Assembly (NCBI GenBank): GCA_910575245.1
Contig: CAJTEN010000022.1
Coordinates: forward strand, 24,122-88,121
Direction of reading: 5' to 3'
Length of the DNA stretch: 64,000 nt
From: Clostridia bacterium
GTDB lineage: Bacteria > Bacillota > Clostridia > Lachnospirales > Lachnospiraceae
The position numbers and the translations under genes were made by a program. Positions 1-8,088 of this stretch are shown here, piece after piece. Within the stretch, counting starts at the first letter, position 1. Each line of letters begins with the position of its first letter. The notes under the pieces are model-generated. The model had not been told where the DNA came from and ran no database searches. It saw only the letters and a program-made list of their open reading frames with translations.

Positions 1-177
1 CTCATACCGGAACAGCTTATCACAGTATGCTACACCCTGCACTGCCGGATTTGACAAGTCTTTTTCACTTCCTTTTGGAATAGCATCCAAAAAATACCTC
101 CTGATGTGAGCATAGCAGGCACAGCGTTTTACATTTTTCAGTTTGTCGTATCCCTGGAAGCCGTCCACTAGATACGT
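1..177 (-). pseudogene. IS66-family transposase fragment (partial, 5' truncated)
   Basis: Reading the minus strand from about 177 down to the window edge gives an open frame with IS66 TnpC features: a VDGFQGYDKL block, then KRCACYAHIRRYF and, near the edge, YCDKLF. In IS66 transposases these lie in the DDE catalytic core, which joins DNA strands during transposition. Upstream of about 180 the frame no longer resembles IS66, so the N-terminal half is missing. The gene may continue beyond the window's left edge. I read it as a remnant of a once-inserted element rather than an active gene. Confidence 0.7.
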
Positions 178-195
178 CAAACCGATTTTGACAGA

Positions 196-508
196 ATGCT
201 GCAGACGAAAATACAAGAAGATAATAAGCGGCCAAATGACTCTGACAGTGTCACCGAGGAAGACAGCATGATGTTGCAGGCTAGACGATTAATGGAATGC
301 ATATGTGTTAAAGAAGGAGACAATATACACCTTTTATGTGATGATAAAAGGTCAATGATGCAGACAATGTATAATTTGAAGTTGGCAATATTCAGAACAT
401 ATCAATGTAAGCCAGAATATTAGGAAAAGGCTGAGGATCGAATTGGATGAAACGTCGCACATCTGGCTGGGAGCATTGTCAGAGGCACCGTCATCCTTTA
501 AGGGGTGA
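196..508 (+). pseudogene. Decayed coding remnant (unrecognised)
   Basis: An open frame at 196-423 encodes a charged 75-residue stretch. A second frame (422-508) then continues with protein-like sequence containing RLRIELDETSHIWLGALSE before stopping. The switch of frame at about 420 and the lack of a convincing ribosome binding site suggest a gene broken by frameshift next to the IS66 remnant. I do not recognise the family. It could equally be chance open sequence. A further open frame at 505-765 has no ribosome binding site and is not called. Confidence 0.3.
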
Positions 509-790
509 TGACGTTTTTTTGTATGATGGGCATGTCCGTGTTCTATAGTGAAAGATTCTCCAATATGGACTGGTTCTTAAGGCAAAGGATAGGAGAGGAA
601 CTAAAGGAGCATAAGAATATTTTTATGTTCTTGGAAAAACGGAGAACATCAGATCATGTATTTACTCTTGTTAATAACGGGATAAGATTTTTCTTTATAA
701 CCCTTATGTTTGGATACTTTGCGGATTGTACAATATGCATAAGTTTTTGGAATAATTTCTGTTAAAAACGGTAAAGTTATTTTTTTTCTA

Positions 791-819
791 TTGTAAAAAT
801 TTTCATTAGGTTATATATT
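791..819 (+). promoter_or_regulatory. Predicted SigA promoter of malQ
   Basis: TTGTAA (791-796) and TATATT (814-819) are separated by 17 bp, in an AT-rich stretch 61 bp before the malQ start. The spacing is ideal for a housekeeping promoter and both boxes are close to consensus. Confidence 0.45.
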
Positions 820-879
820 TAACCCATAACAACGGGTGAATTACCGATAAGAAAACTGTGAGAAAGGGTTATAACAATT

Positions 880-2361
880 ATGAGAAAAAGTGGAATTTTA
901 TTACCGGTATCGAGTATTCCGTCCAGATACGGAATCGGCACATTTTCGAAACACGCATATGAGTTTATAGATTTACTGGAGATGGCCGGCCAGTCCTACT
1001 GGCAGATTCTTCCGCTTGGCCCGACGGGATATGGGGATTCTCCATATCAGTCGTTCTCCACTTTTGCAGGGAATCCTTATTATATTGATCTGGAGACGCT
1101 GGTGGAAGAGGGGTATCTGACCAAAGAGGACTGCGAAGCGTTTGATTTTGGGGATAATGACAGGTATATTGATTACGAGAAGATCTACCTTTCCAGATTC
1201 AAGGTGTTGAGGACTGCTTATCACAACAGTCATATAGAGGAAGAAGAAGCATTTAGGGACTATGTGGAGGAGAATGCGTACTGGCTTGAGGATTATGCGC
1301 TCTATATGGCGGTCAAGAATTCCTTCGATGGCAAGAGCTGGACCAGGTGGGATGAAGATATTAAGCTGCGTAAACCGGAAGCGATGCAGAGGTACCGTGA
1401 GGAATATGCAGAGGAAGTGGAATTTTATAAATTCCAGCAGTATCTGTTTGCGAAGCAGTGGACGGCTCTGAAAAAGTATGCGAATCAGAAGAAGATACAG
1501 ATCATCGGGGACATTCCGATCTATGTTGCGCTTGACAGTGCAGATACATGGGCGAATCCGGAACTGTTCCAGTTGGATGATACGCTGACGCCGATTGCGG
1601 TAGCAGGATGTCCGCCGGATGCTTTCTCGGCAACAGGACAGCTGTGGGGTAATCCTTTGTATTGCTGGGAGTATCATAAGGAGACGGAGTATGCGTGGTG
1701 GATGAAGCGCATAGACTATTGTTATAAATTGTATGATGTGGTACGGATCGATCATTTCCGGGGATTTGATGAGTATTATTCGATTCCCTATGGGGATGAG
1801 ACTGCGGAGTTCGGACATTGGGAGAAAGGGCCTGGTTATGATATTTTCAGGACTATGAAGGCCAAGCTGGGGAATAAGGCAGTAATTGCGGAAGATCTTG
1901 GGTATTTGACCGATACGGTCATTAAACTGGTCAAGAAGACAGGATATCCGGGAATGAAGATTCTGCAGTTTGCATTTGATTCCAGGGAAGAGAGCGATTA
2001 TCTTCCTCATAATTATGGTACAAACAGTGTTGTCTATACGGGAACCCATGACAATGATACCACACTCGGATGGTATACGGTACTCAACCGCAGGGATAAG
2101 GCCTTCGCGAAGAAATATCTGGATATTCGCAGCCGCAAGGACGTGCAGTGGGTGTTTATCCGGGCGGCGATGGCCAGTGTGTCGGATACTTGTGTGATTC
2201 CGATGCAGGACTATCTGGGGCTGGGTACAGAAGCCAGGACGAATCTGCCTTCCACGCTGGGCACGAACTGGAAATGGAGAATGCTTCAGGGTGAGTTTAC
2301 GGAAGAACTGGCAGAACGGATCTGCGACATGACGAAGCTGTATGGCAGATTTAACAAGTAA
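880..2361 (+). CDS. malQ: 4-alpha-glucanotransferase (amylomaltase)
   Basis: This 493-residue GH77 enzyme transfers alpha-1,4-glucan segments between maltodextrins in the cytoplasm, part of glycogen and maltodextrin use. The whole length matches the family, opening with the typical MRKSGILLPVSSIPS and GIGTF start and a WQILPLGPTG block. Catalytic residues are visible: the nucleophile Asp291 in RIDHFRG, the acid/base Glu338 in IAEDLG, and Asp391 in THDND. A ribosome binding site (AAAGGG) precedes the ATG. It stands alone, with no glycogen phosphorylase or transporter beside it. Identification is secure. Confidence 0.96.
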   Translation: MRKSGILLPVSSIPSRYGIGTFSKHAYEFIDLLEMAGQSYWQILPLGPTGYGDSPYQSFSTFAGNPYYIDLETLVEEGYLTKEDCEAFDFGDNDRYIDYEKIYLSRFKVLRTAYHNSHIEEEEAFRDYVEENAYWLEDYALYMAVKNSFDGKSWTRWDEDIKLRKPEAMQRYREEYAEEVEFYKFQQYLFAKQWTALKKYANQKKIQIIGDIPIYVALDSADTWANPELFQLDDTLTPIAVAGCPPDAFSATGQLWGNPLYCWEYHKETEYAWWMKRIDYCYKLYDVVRIDHFRGFDEYYSIPYGDETAEFGHWEKGPGYDIFRTMKAKLGNKAVIAEDLGYLTDTVIKLVKKTGYPGMKILQFAFDSREESDYLPHNYGTNSVVYTGTHDNDTTLGWYTVLNRRDKAFAKKYLDIRSRKDVQWVFIRAAMASVSDTCVIPMQDYLGLGTEARTNLPSTLGTNWKWRMLQGEFTEELAERICDMTKLYGRFNK

Positions 2362-2415
2362 GGATTGCTATTATATACAGCAACGGTATTTTTTCGATAT
2401 TTCTGTTTCCGGCTT

Positions 2416-2468
2416 TTGCAGGAGTTATATACGGTAGCTTCTGCAACGCCGAAAACGAAATTTCTAAT
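2416..2468 (-). repeat. 53-bp dispersed terminator-like repeat, copy 1
   Basis: Read on the minus strand, this 53-bp stretch matches 45188-45240 at 46 of 53 positions. It starts ATTAGAAATTTCG and contains arms that form a stem (TTGCAG...CTGCAA family). It lies between the convergent malQ and CYTH genes, where a bidirectional terminator would be expected. Confidence 0.7.
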
Positions 2469-2472
2469 GAAG

Positions 2473-2970
2473 TTAACTTAAAAATTCAAGCCGGCTGAGA
2501 TAGGAATTGTGGTAAGCCGGATCATGGGTCACGTCTTGATCAAACCAGTCAAGAGGCAGGAAGGAGTTGGCCATTGTCTCATTCGGGAACTCGACTTCGG
2601 CAATTATAAGCGGGGCGAAAGGTATATCGAAAATGTCCAGTTCTACATTGAGACTGAACTGGTCAACGTTTTTGCCGTAATCTGACGTAAATGTCGGGTG
2701 GCTGATAGGTATGATATAACGTTTCTTGGAGATCACATTTCCATCAGCCTTCTTAAGAAGATGATAGTAGGAATCCTGATTTAACGGAAGATTGTACTCT
2801 TCTCTTGCCAGCAGGCCCTTGCCTTTATAGGTCAGATAGTACTGGTCATCTTGTCTGCGGATTCTGACAACAGGGTCAGTGTTCAAATAGGCCTGTTCGA
2901 TCGTGAGACATGTATATTGGTTCAGATTTTCCGGCAGCTTTTTGATTGTGAATTTACGTTCGATTTCCAT
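2473..2970 (-). CDS. CYTH domain protein (inorganic triphosphatase-like)
   Basis: The 165-residue protein opens with MEIERKF, the ExExK signature of the CYTH superfamily, whose members bind triphosphates and divalent metal in an eight-stranded tunnel. Many bacterial CYTH proteins hydrolyse inorganic tripolyphosphate. Alternating charged strands follow (VRIRRQDDQYYLTYKGKG, ISKKRYIIPI, EVEFPNE), as expected for tunnel-lining Lys, Arg and Glu. An AAGGAGCC site sits just before the ATG. It is convergent with malQ and stands alone. The substrate (tripolyphosphate, thiamine triphosphate or other) cannot be decided from sequence. Confidence 0.85.
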   Translation of the reverse strand: MEIERKFTIKKLPENLNQYTCLTIEQAYLNTDPVVRIRRQDDQYYLTYKGKGLLAREEYNLPLNQDSYYHLLKKADGNVISKKRYIIPISHPTFTSDYGKNVDQFSLNVELDIFDIPFAPLIIAEVEFPNETMANSFLPLDWFDQDVTHDPAYHNSYLSRLEFLS

Positions 2971-3175
2971 GGCGGCTCCTTATTTTAGCAGTAATTTTGG
3001 GTTATCTTCAATCTATTGTTTCGCTTTCGTAATTCGGCAGGATTAGAAAGCTTTTGTTTTATAATCCCATTATAGGAACAATCCGTGCAGGTGTAAAGTA
3101 AGACGAAAAGATTTTCTAAGGCGTCAAGGGTAACAAATATGAAAAGAAAAGCTGTGGCAACAGCGGGGATAAAAG

Positions 3176-3339
3176 CTAGTATAATCCACGATAATTACCG
3201 TGCCCTTACACGCAGGATAAATTTTCATATGCAAGGCGGAGGAATGAGGCGTAGCGGTGGCTACGTCGATTGATGACAACGCGGCAGATGGAAATTTAGA
3301 CAAGTGAAAGGGGCGGATAATTATTGTGGATTATACTAG
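3176..3339. repeat. 164-bp inverted-repeat (MITE-like) element
   Basis: The ends are an imperfect inverted repeat of about 25 bp: CTAGTATAATCCAC at the left (from 3176) and its complement ending at 3339. Further inner segments also pair (ATAAATTTTCATATGC near 3217 with the complement near 3290), so the whole element can fold as one long hairpin. It has no open reading frame. It sits in the intergenic space between the CYTH and PfpI genes. It resembles a small non-autonomous transposable element or a structured intergenic repeat. Confidence 0.7.
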
Positions 3340-3405
3340 TATGATGATGCTAAAATAATATCAGAATAAATAATATCAGAATAAAGAAAACGGAGGAAAC
3401 AGACT

Positions 3406-3957
3406 ATGAGTAAAGCGGCAGTTTTTTTTGGAACAGGATATGAAGAGATCGAGGCACTGACGGTGGTTGATATTCTGCGCAGGGCAGGGGTGGAGACAAC
3501 GATGGCATCTGTCACCGAAGAGCGGAGCGTGACGGGTTCCCATTCTATTACAGTGACGATGGATGCGCTGTTTAGCGAGGTAGAGTTTGGCGGCCTGGAT
3601 GTGATCGTGCTTCCGGGCGGTATGCCGGGCACGACGAATCTGGAGGCATGTGAGACATTGATGGAGCAGGTGGATGCTTTTATGGCACAGGATAAGATTG
3701 TGGCGGCAATCTGTGCGGCGCCGAGTATCCTGGGACACCGAGGATATCTGAAGGGAAGAAAAGCATGCTCTTTCCCTAATTTTGAAAGTCATCTGGAAGG
3801 AGCCGAAGTTATGGATCAGCCGGCTGTCATTGACGGCAATATTGTCACGGGACGCGGTATGGGGGCGGCGGTGCCGTTCGCGTTGGCGATTTTGGAAAAG
3901 CTGCAGGGGAAAGAGGCGGCAGAGAAGATGGCGGAAAGCATTATGTACAGAGCATAA
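3406..3957 (+). CDS. DJ-1/PfpI family protein
   Basis: At 183 residues this has the size of the DJ-1/YajL branch. It starts SKAAVFFGTGYEEIEALT, with the conserved Glu of the nucleophile-elbow partner, and has the cysteine motif AAICAAP near residue 106. A GR-GMGAA-PFALAILE ending completes the fold. Relatives act as glyoxalases, deglycase-like enzymes or chaperones against oxidative and carbonyl stress; the specific activity is not predictable. A GGAGGAAACAGACT leader gives a strong ribosome binding site. It stands as a single gene after the 164-bp repeat element. Confidence 0.9.
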   Translation: MSKAAVFFGTGYEEIEALTVVDILRRAGVETTMASVTEERSVTGSHSITVTMDALFSEVEFGGLDVIVLPGGMPGTTNLEACETLMEQVDAFMAQDKIVAAICAAPSILGHRGYLKGRKACSFPNFESHLEGAEVMDQPAVIDGNIVTGRGMGAAVPFALAILEKLQGKEAAEKMAESIMYRA

Positions 3958-4017
3958 GAGATGAAGATTTTCTATAGCGTCAAAGAACGCCGCCTAAGAA
4001 AATCTAAGTCATCTCTC

Positions 4018-4043
4018 GAAGAATCGCTTTAAGGCGATTCTTC
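4018..4043. other. Perfect 10-bp intergenic hairpin
   Basis: GAAGAATCGC (4018-4027) and GCGATTCTTC (4034-4043) form a perfect stem around a 6-nt loop. No T-run follows, so it is not a classical terminator, although it could end transcription of the PfpI gene. Another imperfect pair (AGATTTTCT / AGAAAATCT) lies just upstream at about 3965-4005. Confidence 0.5.
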
Positions 4044-4122
4044 TGAATGACTCACACGTCGCTTGTGCCGCTGATTACAAAACTCTGGCAAAACTTACCA
4101 TAATATTTTCATTCTATCCGAA

Positions 4123-4129
4123 CATACTA
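4123..4129 (+). promoter_or_regulatory. SigG/SigF-type -10 element
   Basis: CATACTA at 4123-4129 is the consensus -10 of forespore sigma factors SigG and SigF. The -35 is weaker: a CCATA/TAATAT stretch at 4098-4106. Forespore control fits the spore protein gene downstream. The predicted start near 4136 leaves an unusually long leader of about 190 nt. Confidence 0.5.
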
Positions 4130-4135
4130 ACATCA

Positions 4136-4261
4136 AGATAAGCGATAAAGTGAACGCTTTAACAGACAACGAGGTCCGGTTTCGAACCGCAGCACTGAAA
4201 GGATTTCAATCTGACAGGGCAGGAGTATCTGGGATAAGCGTATAAACGGCAGCGCTTATCT
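4136..4261 (+). ncRNA. Candidate structured leader RNA of the spore protein gene
   Basis: AGATAAGCG (4136-4144) can pair with CGCTTATCT (4253-4261) to close a 126-nt domain. Inside are smaller hairpins: AAGCG/CGCTT (4140-4159), CGGTT-TCG-AACCG near 4180, and TGAAA-GGA-TTTCA near 4197. The sequence GATAAGCG occurs again at 4233-4240 and would compete for the same CGCTTATC partner, which gives two mutually exclusive folds, as in attenuators. I do not recognise a known riboswitch class. Confidence 0.4.
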
Positions 4262-4326
4262 CAATAATATAGATAACAGGATGAAATCCAAAGATTTTAT
4301 CCAAAAGTATTTCGGAGGTGAAAGAA

Positions 4327-4527
4327 ATGGCAAGCAACAAGACTAATAGAGTAGAAGTTCCTGAAGCAAAGGCAGCTATGGATCGTTTTAAGACAGAGGT
4401 TGCATCTGAGCTGGGTGTAAACCTGAAAGAGGGTTACAATGGTGACCTGACATCCAAAGAGGCTGGTTCCATCGGTGGTGAGATGGTTCGTAGAATGATC
4501 AAGAGCCAGGAAGAGCAGATGAAATAA
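4327..4527 (+). CDS. Small acid-soluble spore protein, alpha/beta type
   Basis: This 66-residue protein coats DNA in the dormant spore and shields it from UV and hydrolysis. Family marks are the GPR protease cleavage region FKTEVASELGV, the central YNGDLTSKEAGSIGGEMVRRMI block that wraps DNA, and a short hydrophilic tail. I start it at the ATG at 4327, six bases after GGAGGTG (4314-4320); a GTG at 4318 lies inside that ribosome binding site. It is monocistronic, with a SigG-like promoter far upstream and a terminator just behind. Confidence 0.95.
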   Translation: MASNKTNRVEVPEAKAAMDRFKTEVASELGVNLKEGYNGDLTSKEAGSIGGEMVRRMIKSQEEQMK

Positions 4528-4549
4528 GCTTAAACAGGAAATAATGAGG

Positions 4550-4585
4550 AGGAGCCGTTGCTATATTGCAACGGCTCCTTCTCTA
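4550..4585 (+). terminator. Rho-independent terminator of the spore protein gene
   Basis: AGGAGCCGTTGC (4550-4561) pairs perfectly with GCAACGGCTCCT (4568-4579) around a 6-nt loop, followed by a pyrimidine-rich TTCTCT tail. It separates the gene from the convergent chemoreceptor. Confidence 0.85.
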
Positions 4586-4629
4586 TGCTTCATGCCTTTT
4601 GGATATTGTGTTCTATGATCCTGTTCAAA

Positions 4630-6393
4630 CTAAAAAGTTTCAAAAATGGATGTTCCGGTTTCCAGTGTATCGGCAATCCTTTGGTTTTCCATCATCTGGT
4701 TGCTGATGGTTTCCATGTCACGGACCAATACCTGCGTGCTTTCTGCTGCACCGCTTACGCCTTTGGCACCCTCATCGATAGCCTGGGTGATAGAATTGAT
4801 GGAAGAGGCAATCTCATCCATGGTATGCTTCAGACGGTCTGTCTTATCCGTAAATTCGTTCATGACATTCTCTATGTAGGAAGCGTTCTCCCTGTATTGT
4901 ACACCGCTTTGTACGAAGTTGCCCAGTTCCGGCAGAATAGATTCGTTGAGGTACAGGACAAGGTTGTTGGCGTTCCTGGCCAGGTTATGCACTGCATCGG
5001 TGACTACCCGGTTGATATCCTGGATCCTGTTGGCAGCTGCTTTGCTGTCTTCAGCCAACAGGCGGATTTCTTCGGCTACAACCATGAATCCGCGCCCGGA
5101 ATCTCCGGCTCTTGCGGCTTCAATTGAGGCATTGAGAGCCAACAGGTCTGTCTGTCCGGAAATACTTAAGATGTCATTGGTCAGACTGTTGACCTTGTCT
5201 ACACTCTTGCTGTCCTCGATGGCGCTGTTCAAGACTTTCAGAATTTCGGACACGCGGCTGCCGGTTTCTTCCATATAAGTTCTGGCTTTGGATTCCATCT
5301 GGTCGGCACTTAAATGCATCTGCTTCGTGTAATCGTTGATGCTGGTGGATTTCAGGGCAATCTCTTCTACGTCTGTCCGAATGGCTGAGGCATTTTGGTT
5401 GATGATACCTGCCGAGACACCCACCTCGGACATGGTAGAGGCCAGCTGTTGGGTAACGGCAGACAGGGCGGACGCGTTGTCGTTGGAATTCTGCACGCTT
5501 TCCTGCACGCCGGAGACCACATTCTCCATGCTATGTGTATTCTCTATGATCATTTTCAGAATTTCCTGCAGTTTGTCGATAAAGGTATTGATGCCGCGGC
5601 TTAAGTCTGCAATCTCGTCACTGGAACGGATGGTAATCCTTTGGGTCAGATCGCCGTGTCCCTGATCCAGTCCGGCGATGATGGCGCTGATCTCATTTTT
5701 GGCAGAGACTACGGGTTTGACTACGCGTTTCAGAACGACAGTCAGGGCAATGATCAAGGCGAAAATACTTATAACCATGATAGTTCCGTTAAGCAGTACT
5801 GCATGGTAGTATGCCTTGTCGAGATCTTTCCGGGCCTGTTCTGAATCCTCCTGAGCCTTGTTATTCAGAACAGAAATAGCATTCTGAATGCTTTCGGAGT
5901 ACTGTGTGATTTCATTGTTCGCCAATTCGAAAGCGGCCTGGTTTCTGCCGGCTGCGCTGTAACCGAAGAGGGTTACGATGGCGTATTTCAGCTTCTCGTA
6001 TTCTGACATCAACTGTTCATAGGCCTGGGCATTCTCGGGGGAAATGGCAGCGCCGTATTCCGACAGCATATCATCTAACAGCTCTTCCTCCGTGAGGATG
6101 GAGCCCACCAGTTCCACCATGGTATCCAGATCCGTTGCGATGATATGGGACAGAGCCATGGAATAAAGTTTCTGGGTTTCCCGCTGAATATTGCTCAGAT
6201 TAAAAATACCGGCCATGTAATCATCCGCAATGGTGGTAGCGGTTCTGTTGACACTCTGTATGTTATGGACGGCTACGATATTCGATAAAATGCAGACAAA
6301 GCTCAGCACACAGACAGGGATTAAAGTCAAAAGCTTAATGCTGAGGCGTGGTCTGTTTTTTGCGGCCGCATTCTGGTTTTCTATTTGGCTCAT
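4630..6393 (-). CDS. Methyl-accepting chemotaxis protein
   Basis: The 587-residue chemoreceptor has the standard layout. A first membrane segment lies at about residues 20-43, a periplasm-facing four-helix sensor follows to about 190, and a second membrane segment at about 196-220. Then come a HAMP linker and a long cytoplasmic coiled coil. The signalling tip is intact, with DLLALNASIEAARAGDSGRGFMVVA in two adjoining parts, which contacts CheA and CheW. There is no C-terminal CheR-binding pentapeptide. It starts 18 bp behind a solute-binding lipoprotein gene in the same direction, so the two are probably co-transcribed and the lipoprotein may feed ligand to this receptor. Confidence 0.95.
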   Translation of the reverse strand: MSQIENQNAAAKNRPRLSIKLLTLIPVCVLSFVCILSNIVAVHNIQSVNRTATTIADDYMAGIFNLSNIQRETQKLYSMALSHIIATDLDTMVELVGSILTEEELLDDMLSEYGAAISPENAQAYEQLMSEYEKLKYAIVTLFGYSAAGRNQAAFELANNEITQYSESIQNAISVLNNKAQEDSEQARKDLDKAYYHAVLLNGTIMVISIFALIIALTVVLKRVVKPVVSAKNEISAIIAGLDQGHGDLTQRITIRSSDEIADLSRGINTFIDKLQEILKMIIENTHSMENVVSGVQESVQNSNDNASALSAVTQQLASTMSEVGVSAGIINQNASAIRTDVEEIALKSTSINDYTKQMHLSADQMESKARTYMEETGSRVSEILKVLNSAIEDSKSVDKVNSLTNDILSISGQTDLLALNASIEAARAGDSGRGFMVVAEEIRLLAEDSKAAANRIQDINRVVTDAVHNLARNANNLVLYLNESILPELGNFVQSGVQYRENASYIENVMNEFTDKTDRLKHTMDEIASSINSITQAIDEGAKGVSGAAESTQVLVRDMETISNQMMENQRIADTLETGTSIFETF

Positions 6394-6411
6394 ATTGTCC
6401 TCCTGATCCTG

Positions 6412-7719
6412 CTAATCTGCTACGGAAGCAGTAATTCCTTCGGTCAAAGTGTCCATAAGATCCTGCAGGCTGATATTGTTTGGATTGCCCTCAATCATAA
6501 TATTGGCAAAAGCTGTGCAGGCATCCCAGTATTTCGTGCCTACCCGCTGCAGACTGCCGTACTGAGACTGATCCAGAATGGCCTGTACGGCCGGAATCTG
6601 TAAGGCGGCATCCGAGGCGGCGGCTTTGATATTGGAAGGTATCTGACTTTTCTGCATAAAACGAATGGTCTGGTTTTCCTCATTGGTCAGCCAATCGGCA
6701 AGTCTCATAGCCCATTCTTTGTGCGATGAGTAGGCGTTTACGCCCATCATCTTATAGCCGGTAAAAGAAGACATCTGGATCTGCTGTCCGGCACAGGTAA
6801 AAGTGGGAAGTTTGGCGGCGCCGTAATCGCTGCCCCATGCATTTCGGATCTGTGTGGCATTCCAGGTGCCGCTGACACCGGCGATAATGCTGCCGTCCTG
6901 TACTCCCAGGACAAAATCATCGTCCGTATGGTAGGAAAAGGCTGGGTTGGTGGTGAGGTTAAGGATAGACTGTGCCACATCCCTGCCTTTGACGGCGCCT
7001 TCCGTGGCATTCCAGTTGCAGTAGTTGGTTACACCATCGCTGTTGACGCCGAGCTCAAGGCCGGTCTGTCCGAAGAAGGCATACAGATACCAGCCGGAGT
7101 TAAGTTCCATGGAAATCTGTTTCCCTGCGGCATTCGCAGCGTCAAGGAGGCCGTCCAGTGTCTGCACGTCTTCTTCCGTGAAGTAATCCTTGTCATAATA
7201 CAGAAAATACCCGTTGTCTGCAGTGTATGGAAAGGCGTAGAGGGTATCATGCCAGGACGCTGCCGCAATTGATTCCGGTACATTGGCAGCCGCAACCTCC
7301 GCCGCGTTGTCCACCGGCGCCAAGACACCGGCTGCCATCAGCCTTGTGAACTGGTCATCCGGAAAGGAGAAAACGTCTCCGGCGCCGTGGATGTCTCCCA
7401 GTATCGTATTGCATGTTCCGGAATCGGGCTGTGCTACGAGACTGATCTCGAAATCCGCCAGTCCGGCATAATGTTCCTGGAAAGAGGCGATCATTTCTTC
7501 CAACATTTCGAAATTATCTTCTTCTGTCCATACCGTCAACGGAACGGTGCCGGATTCTGGTGTTTCGGCAGTTTCCTGGCCATTTGCCAGGCCGCCGGTA
7601 TCAGTATTTGGTGTTGTTTCGATGGTTTCGATGGTTTCGATGGCTTCTGTAGAAGAGCAGCCGGTTAAAATTCCAACAATCATAAGGGCACATGCTCCCC
7701 GTTTCCATGACATGTTCAT
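6412..7719 (-). CDS. Extracellular solute-binding lipoprotein (sugar type, family 1)
   Basis: The 435-residue protein has a lipoprotein signal ending in the lipobox ILTGC, then a low-complexity linker with an ETIETIET repeat, then a type I solute-binding domain (LTVWTEEDNFEMLEEMIASF onward). C-terminal motifs such as WAMRLADWLTNEENQ and MQKSQIPSN are typical of carbohydrate-binding ABC components. I start it at the ATG at 7719, about 10 bases after AGGAGG. No permease or ATPase is adjacent; its only partner is the chemoreceptor. It may therefore serve in sensing rather than uptake, or use permeases encoded elsewhere. Confidence 0.9.
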   Translation of the reverse strand: MNMSWKRGACALMIVGILTGCSSTEAIETIETIETTPNTDTGGLANGQETAETPESGTVPLTVWTEEDNFEMLEEMIASFQEHYAGLADFEISLVAQPDSGTCNTILGDIHGAGDVFSFPDDQFTRLMAAGVLAPVDNAAEVAAANVPESIAAASWHDTLYAFPYTADNGYFLYYDKDYFTEEDVQTLDGLLDAANAAGKQISMELNSGWYLYAFFGQTGLELGVNSDGVTNYCNWNATEGAVKGRDVAQSILNLTTNPAFSYHTDDDFVLGVQDGSIIAGVSGTWNATQIRNAWGSDYGAAKLPTFTCAGQQIQMSSFTGYKMMGVNAYSSHKEWAMRLADWLTNEENQTIRFMQKSQIPSNIKAAASDAALQIPAVQAILDQSQYGSLQRVGTKYWDACTAFANIMIEGNPNNISLQDLMDTLTEGITASVAD

Positions 7720-7760
7720 CACCCTTTTGCCTCCTGTAATTTTATTAGATGATATAGAAT

Positions 7761-7790
7761 GTGCCAATTCGGCACGATATCGTTAGTATA
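7761..7790 (-). promoter_or_regulatory. Promoter and palindromic operator of the binding protein-chemoreceptor operon
   Basis: On the minus strand an extended -10 (TGG then TATACT; plus-strand 7785-7790) is followed at once by two palindromes. These are ACGATATCGT (7774-7783) and GTGCCAATTCGGCAC (7761-7775, arms GTGCC/GGCAC). Their place over the predicted start site is that of a repressor operator, for example of a LacI-type sugar regulator. No such regulator is in the window. Confidence 0.4.
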
Positions 7791-8005
7791 CCATACTCTG
7801 ATGGAATATTCCAGTACGAATGCATAGCCGCATAGCCATTTTGTAGTAGTTCAGTTTTTCGGCTTCCCTGTTACGCCATTTTTCTGACCGCACTTGTGCC
7901 GGTTACTATAGAGCTTCTCAGGATTGCAGATGGGAAGTGCAATGAAAGTTTATTGAAAAGTTATATCAAATACTGATTTAGATGCGCACATGCATAAAAT
8001 TCTGT

Positions 8006-8011
8006 TATAAT
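8006..8011 (+). promoter_or_regulatory. Extended -10 element upstream of the esterase gene
   Basis: TATAAT at 8006-8011 is preceded by TG at the extended -10 position (TGTTATAAT). No good -35 is visible 17 bp upstream. It lies 78 bp before the esterase start codon. Confidence 0.4.
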
Positions 8012-8088
8012 CAGTGATGTGGCCGGAAGGAAGGCAGGAGTTTTACAGGGGGATAAAAATATAAAGAAAGGAATGTAAAGAATAGAAA

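Noticed and set aside
505..765. 86-codon open frame after the IS66 remnant
   Set aside because: No ribosome binding site, no recognisable domain, and an AT-rich composition typical of spacer.
973..2049. 358-codon open frame antisense to malQ
   Set aside because: It is fully contained in the GH77 gene and has no ribosome binding site or family motif.
4165..4200. tRNA-like T-arm (GGTTTCGAACC)
   Set aside because: No acceptor stem, anticodon arm or CCA can be built around it; it is better explained as a small hairpin in the spore gene leader.
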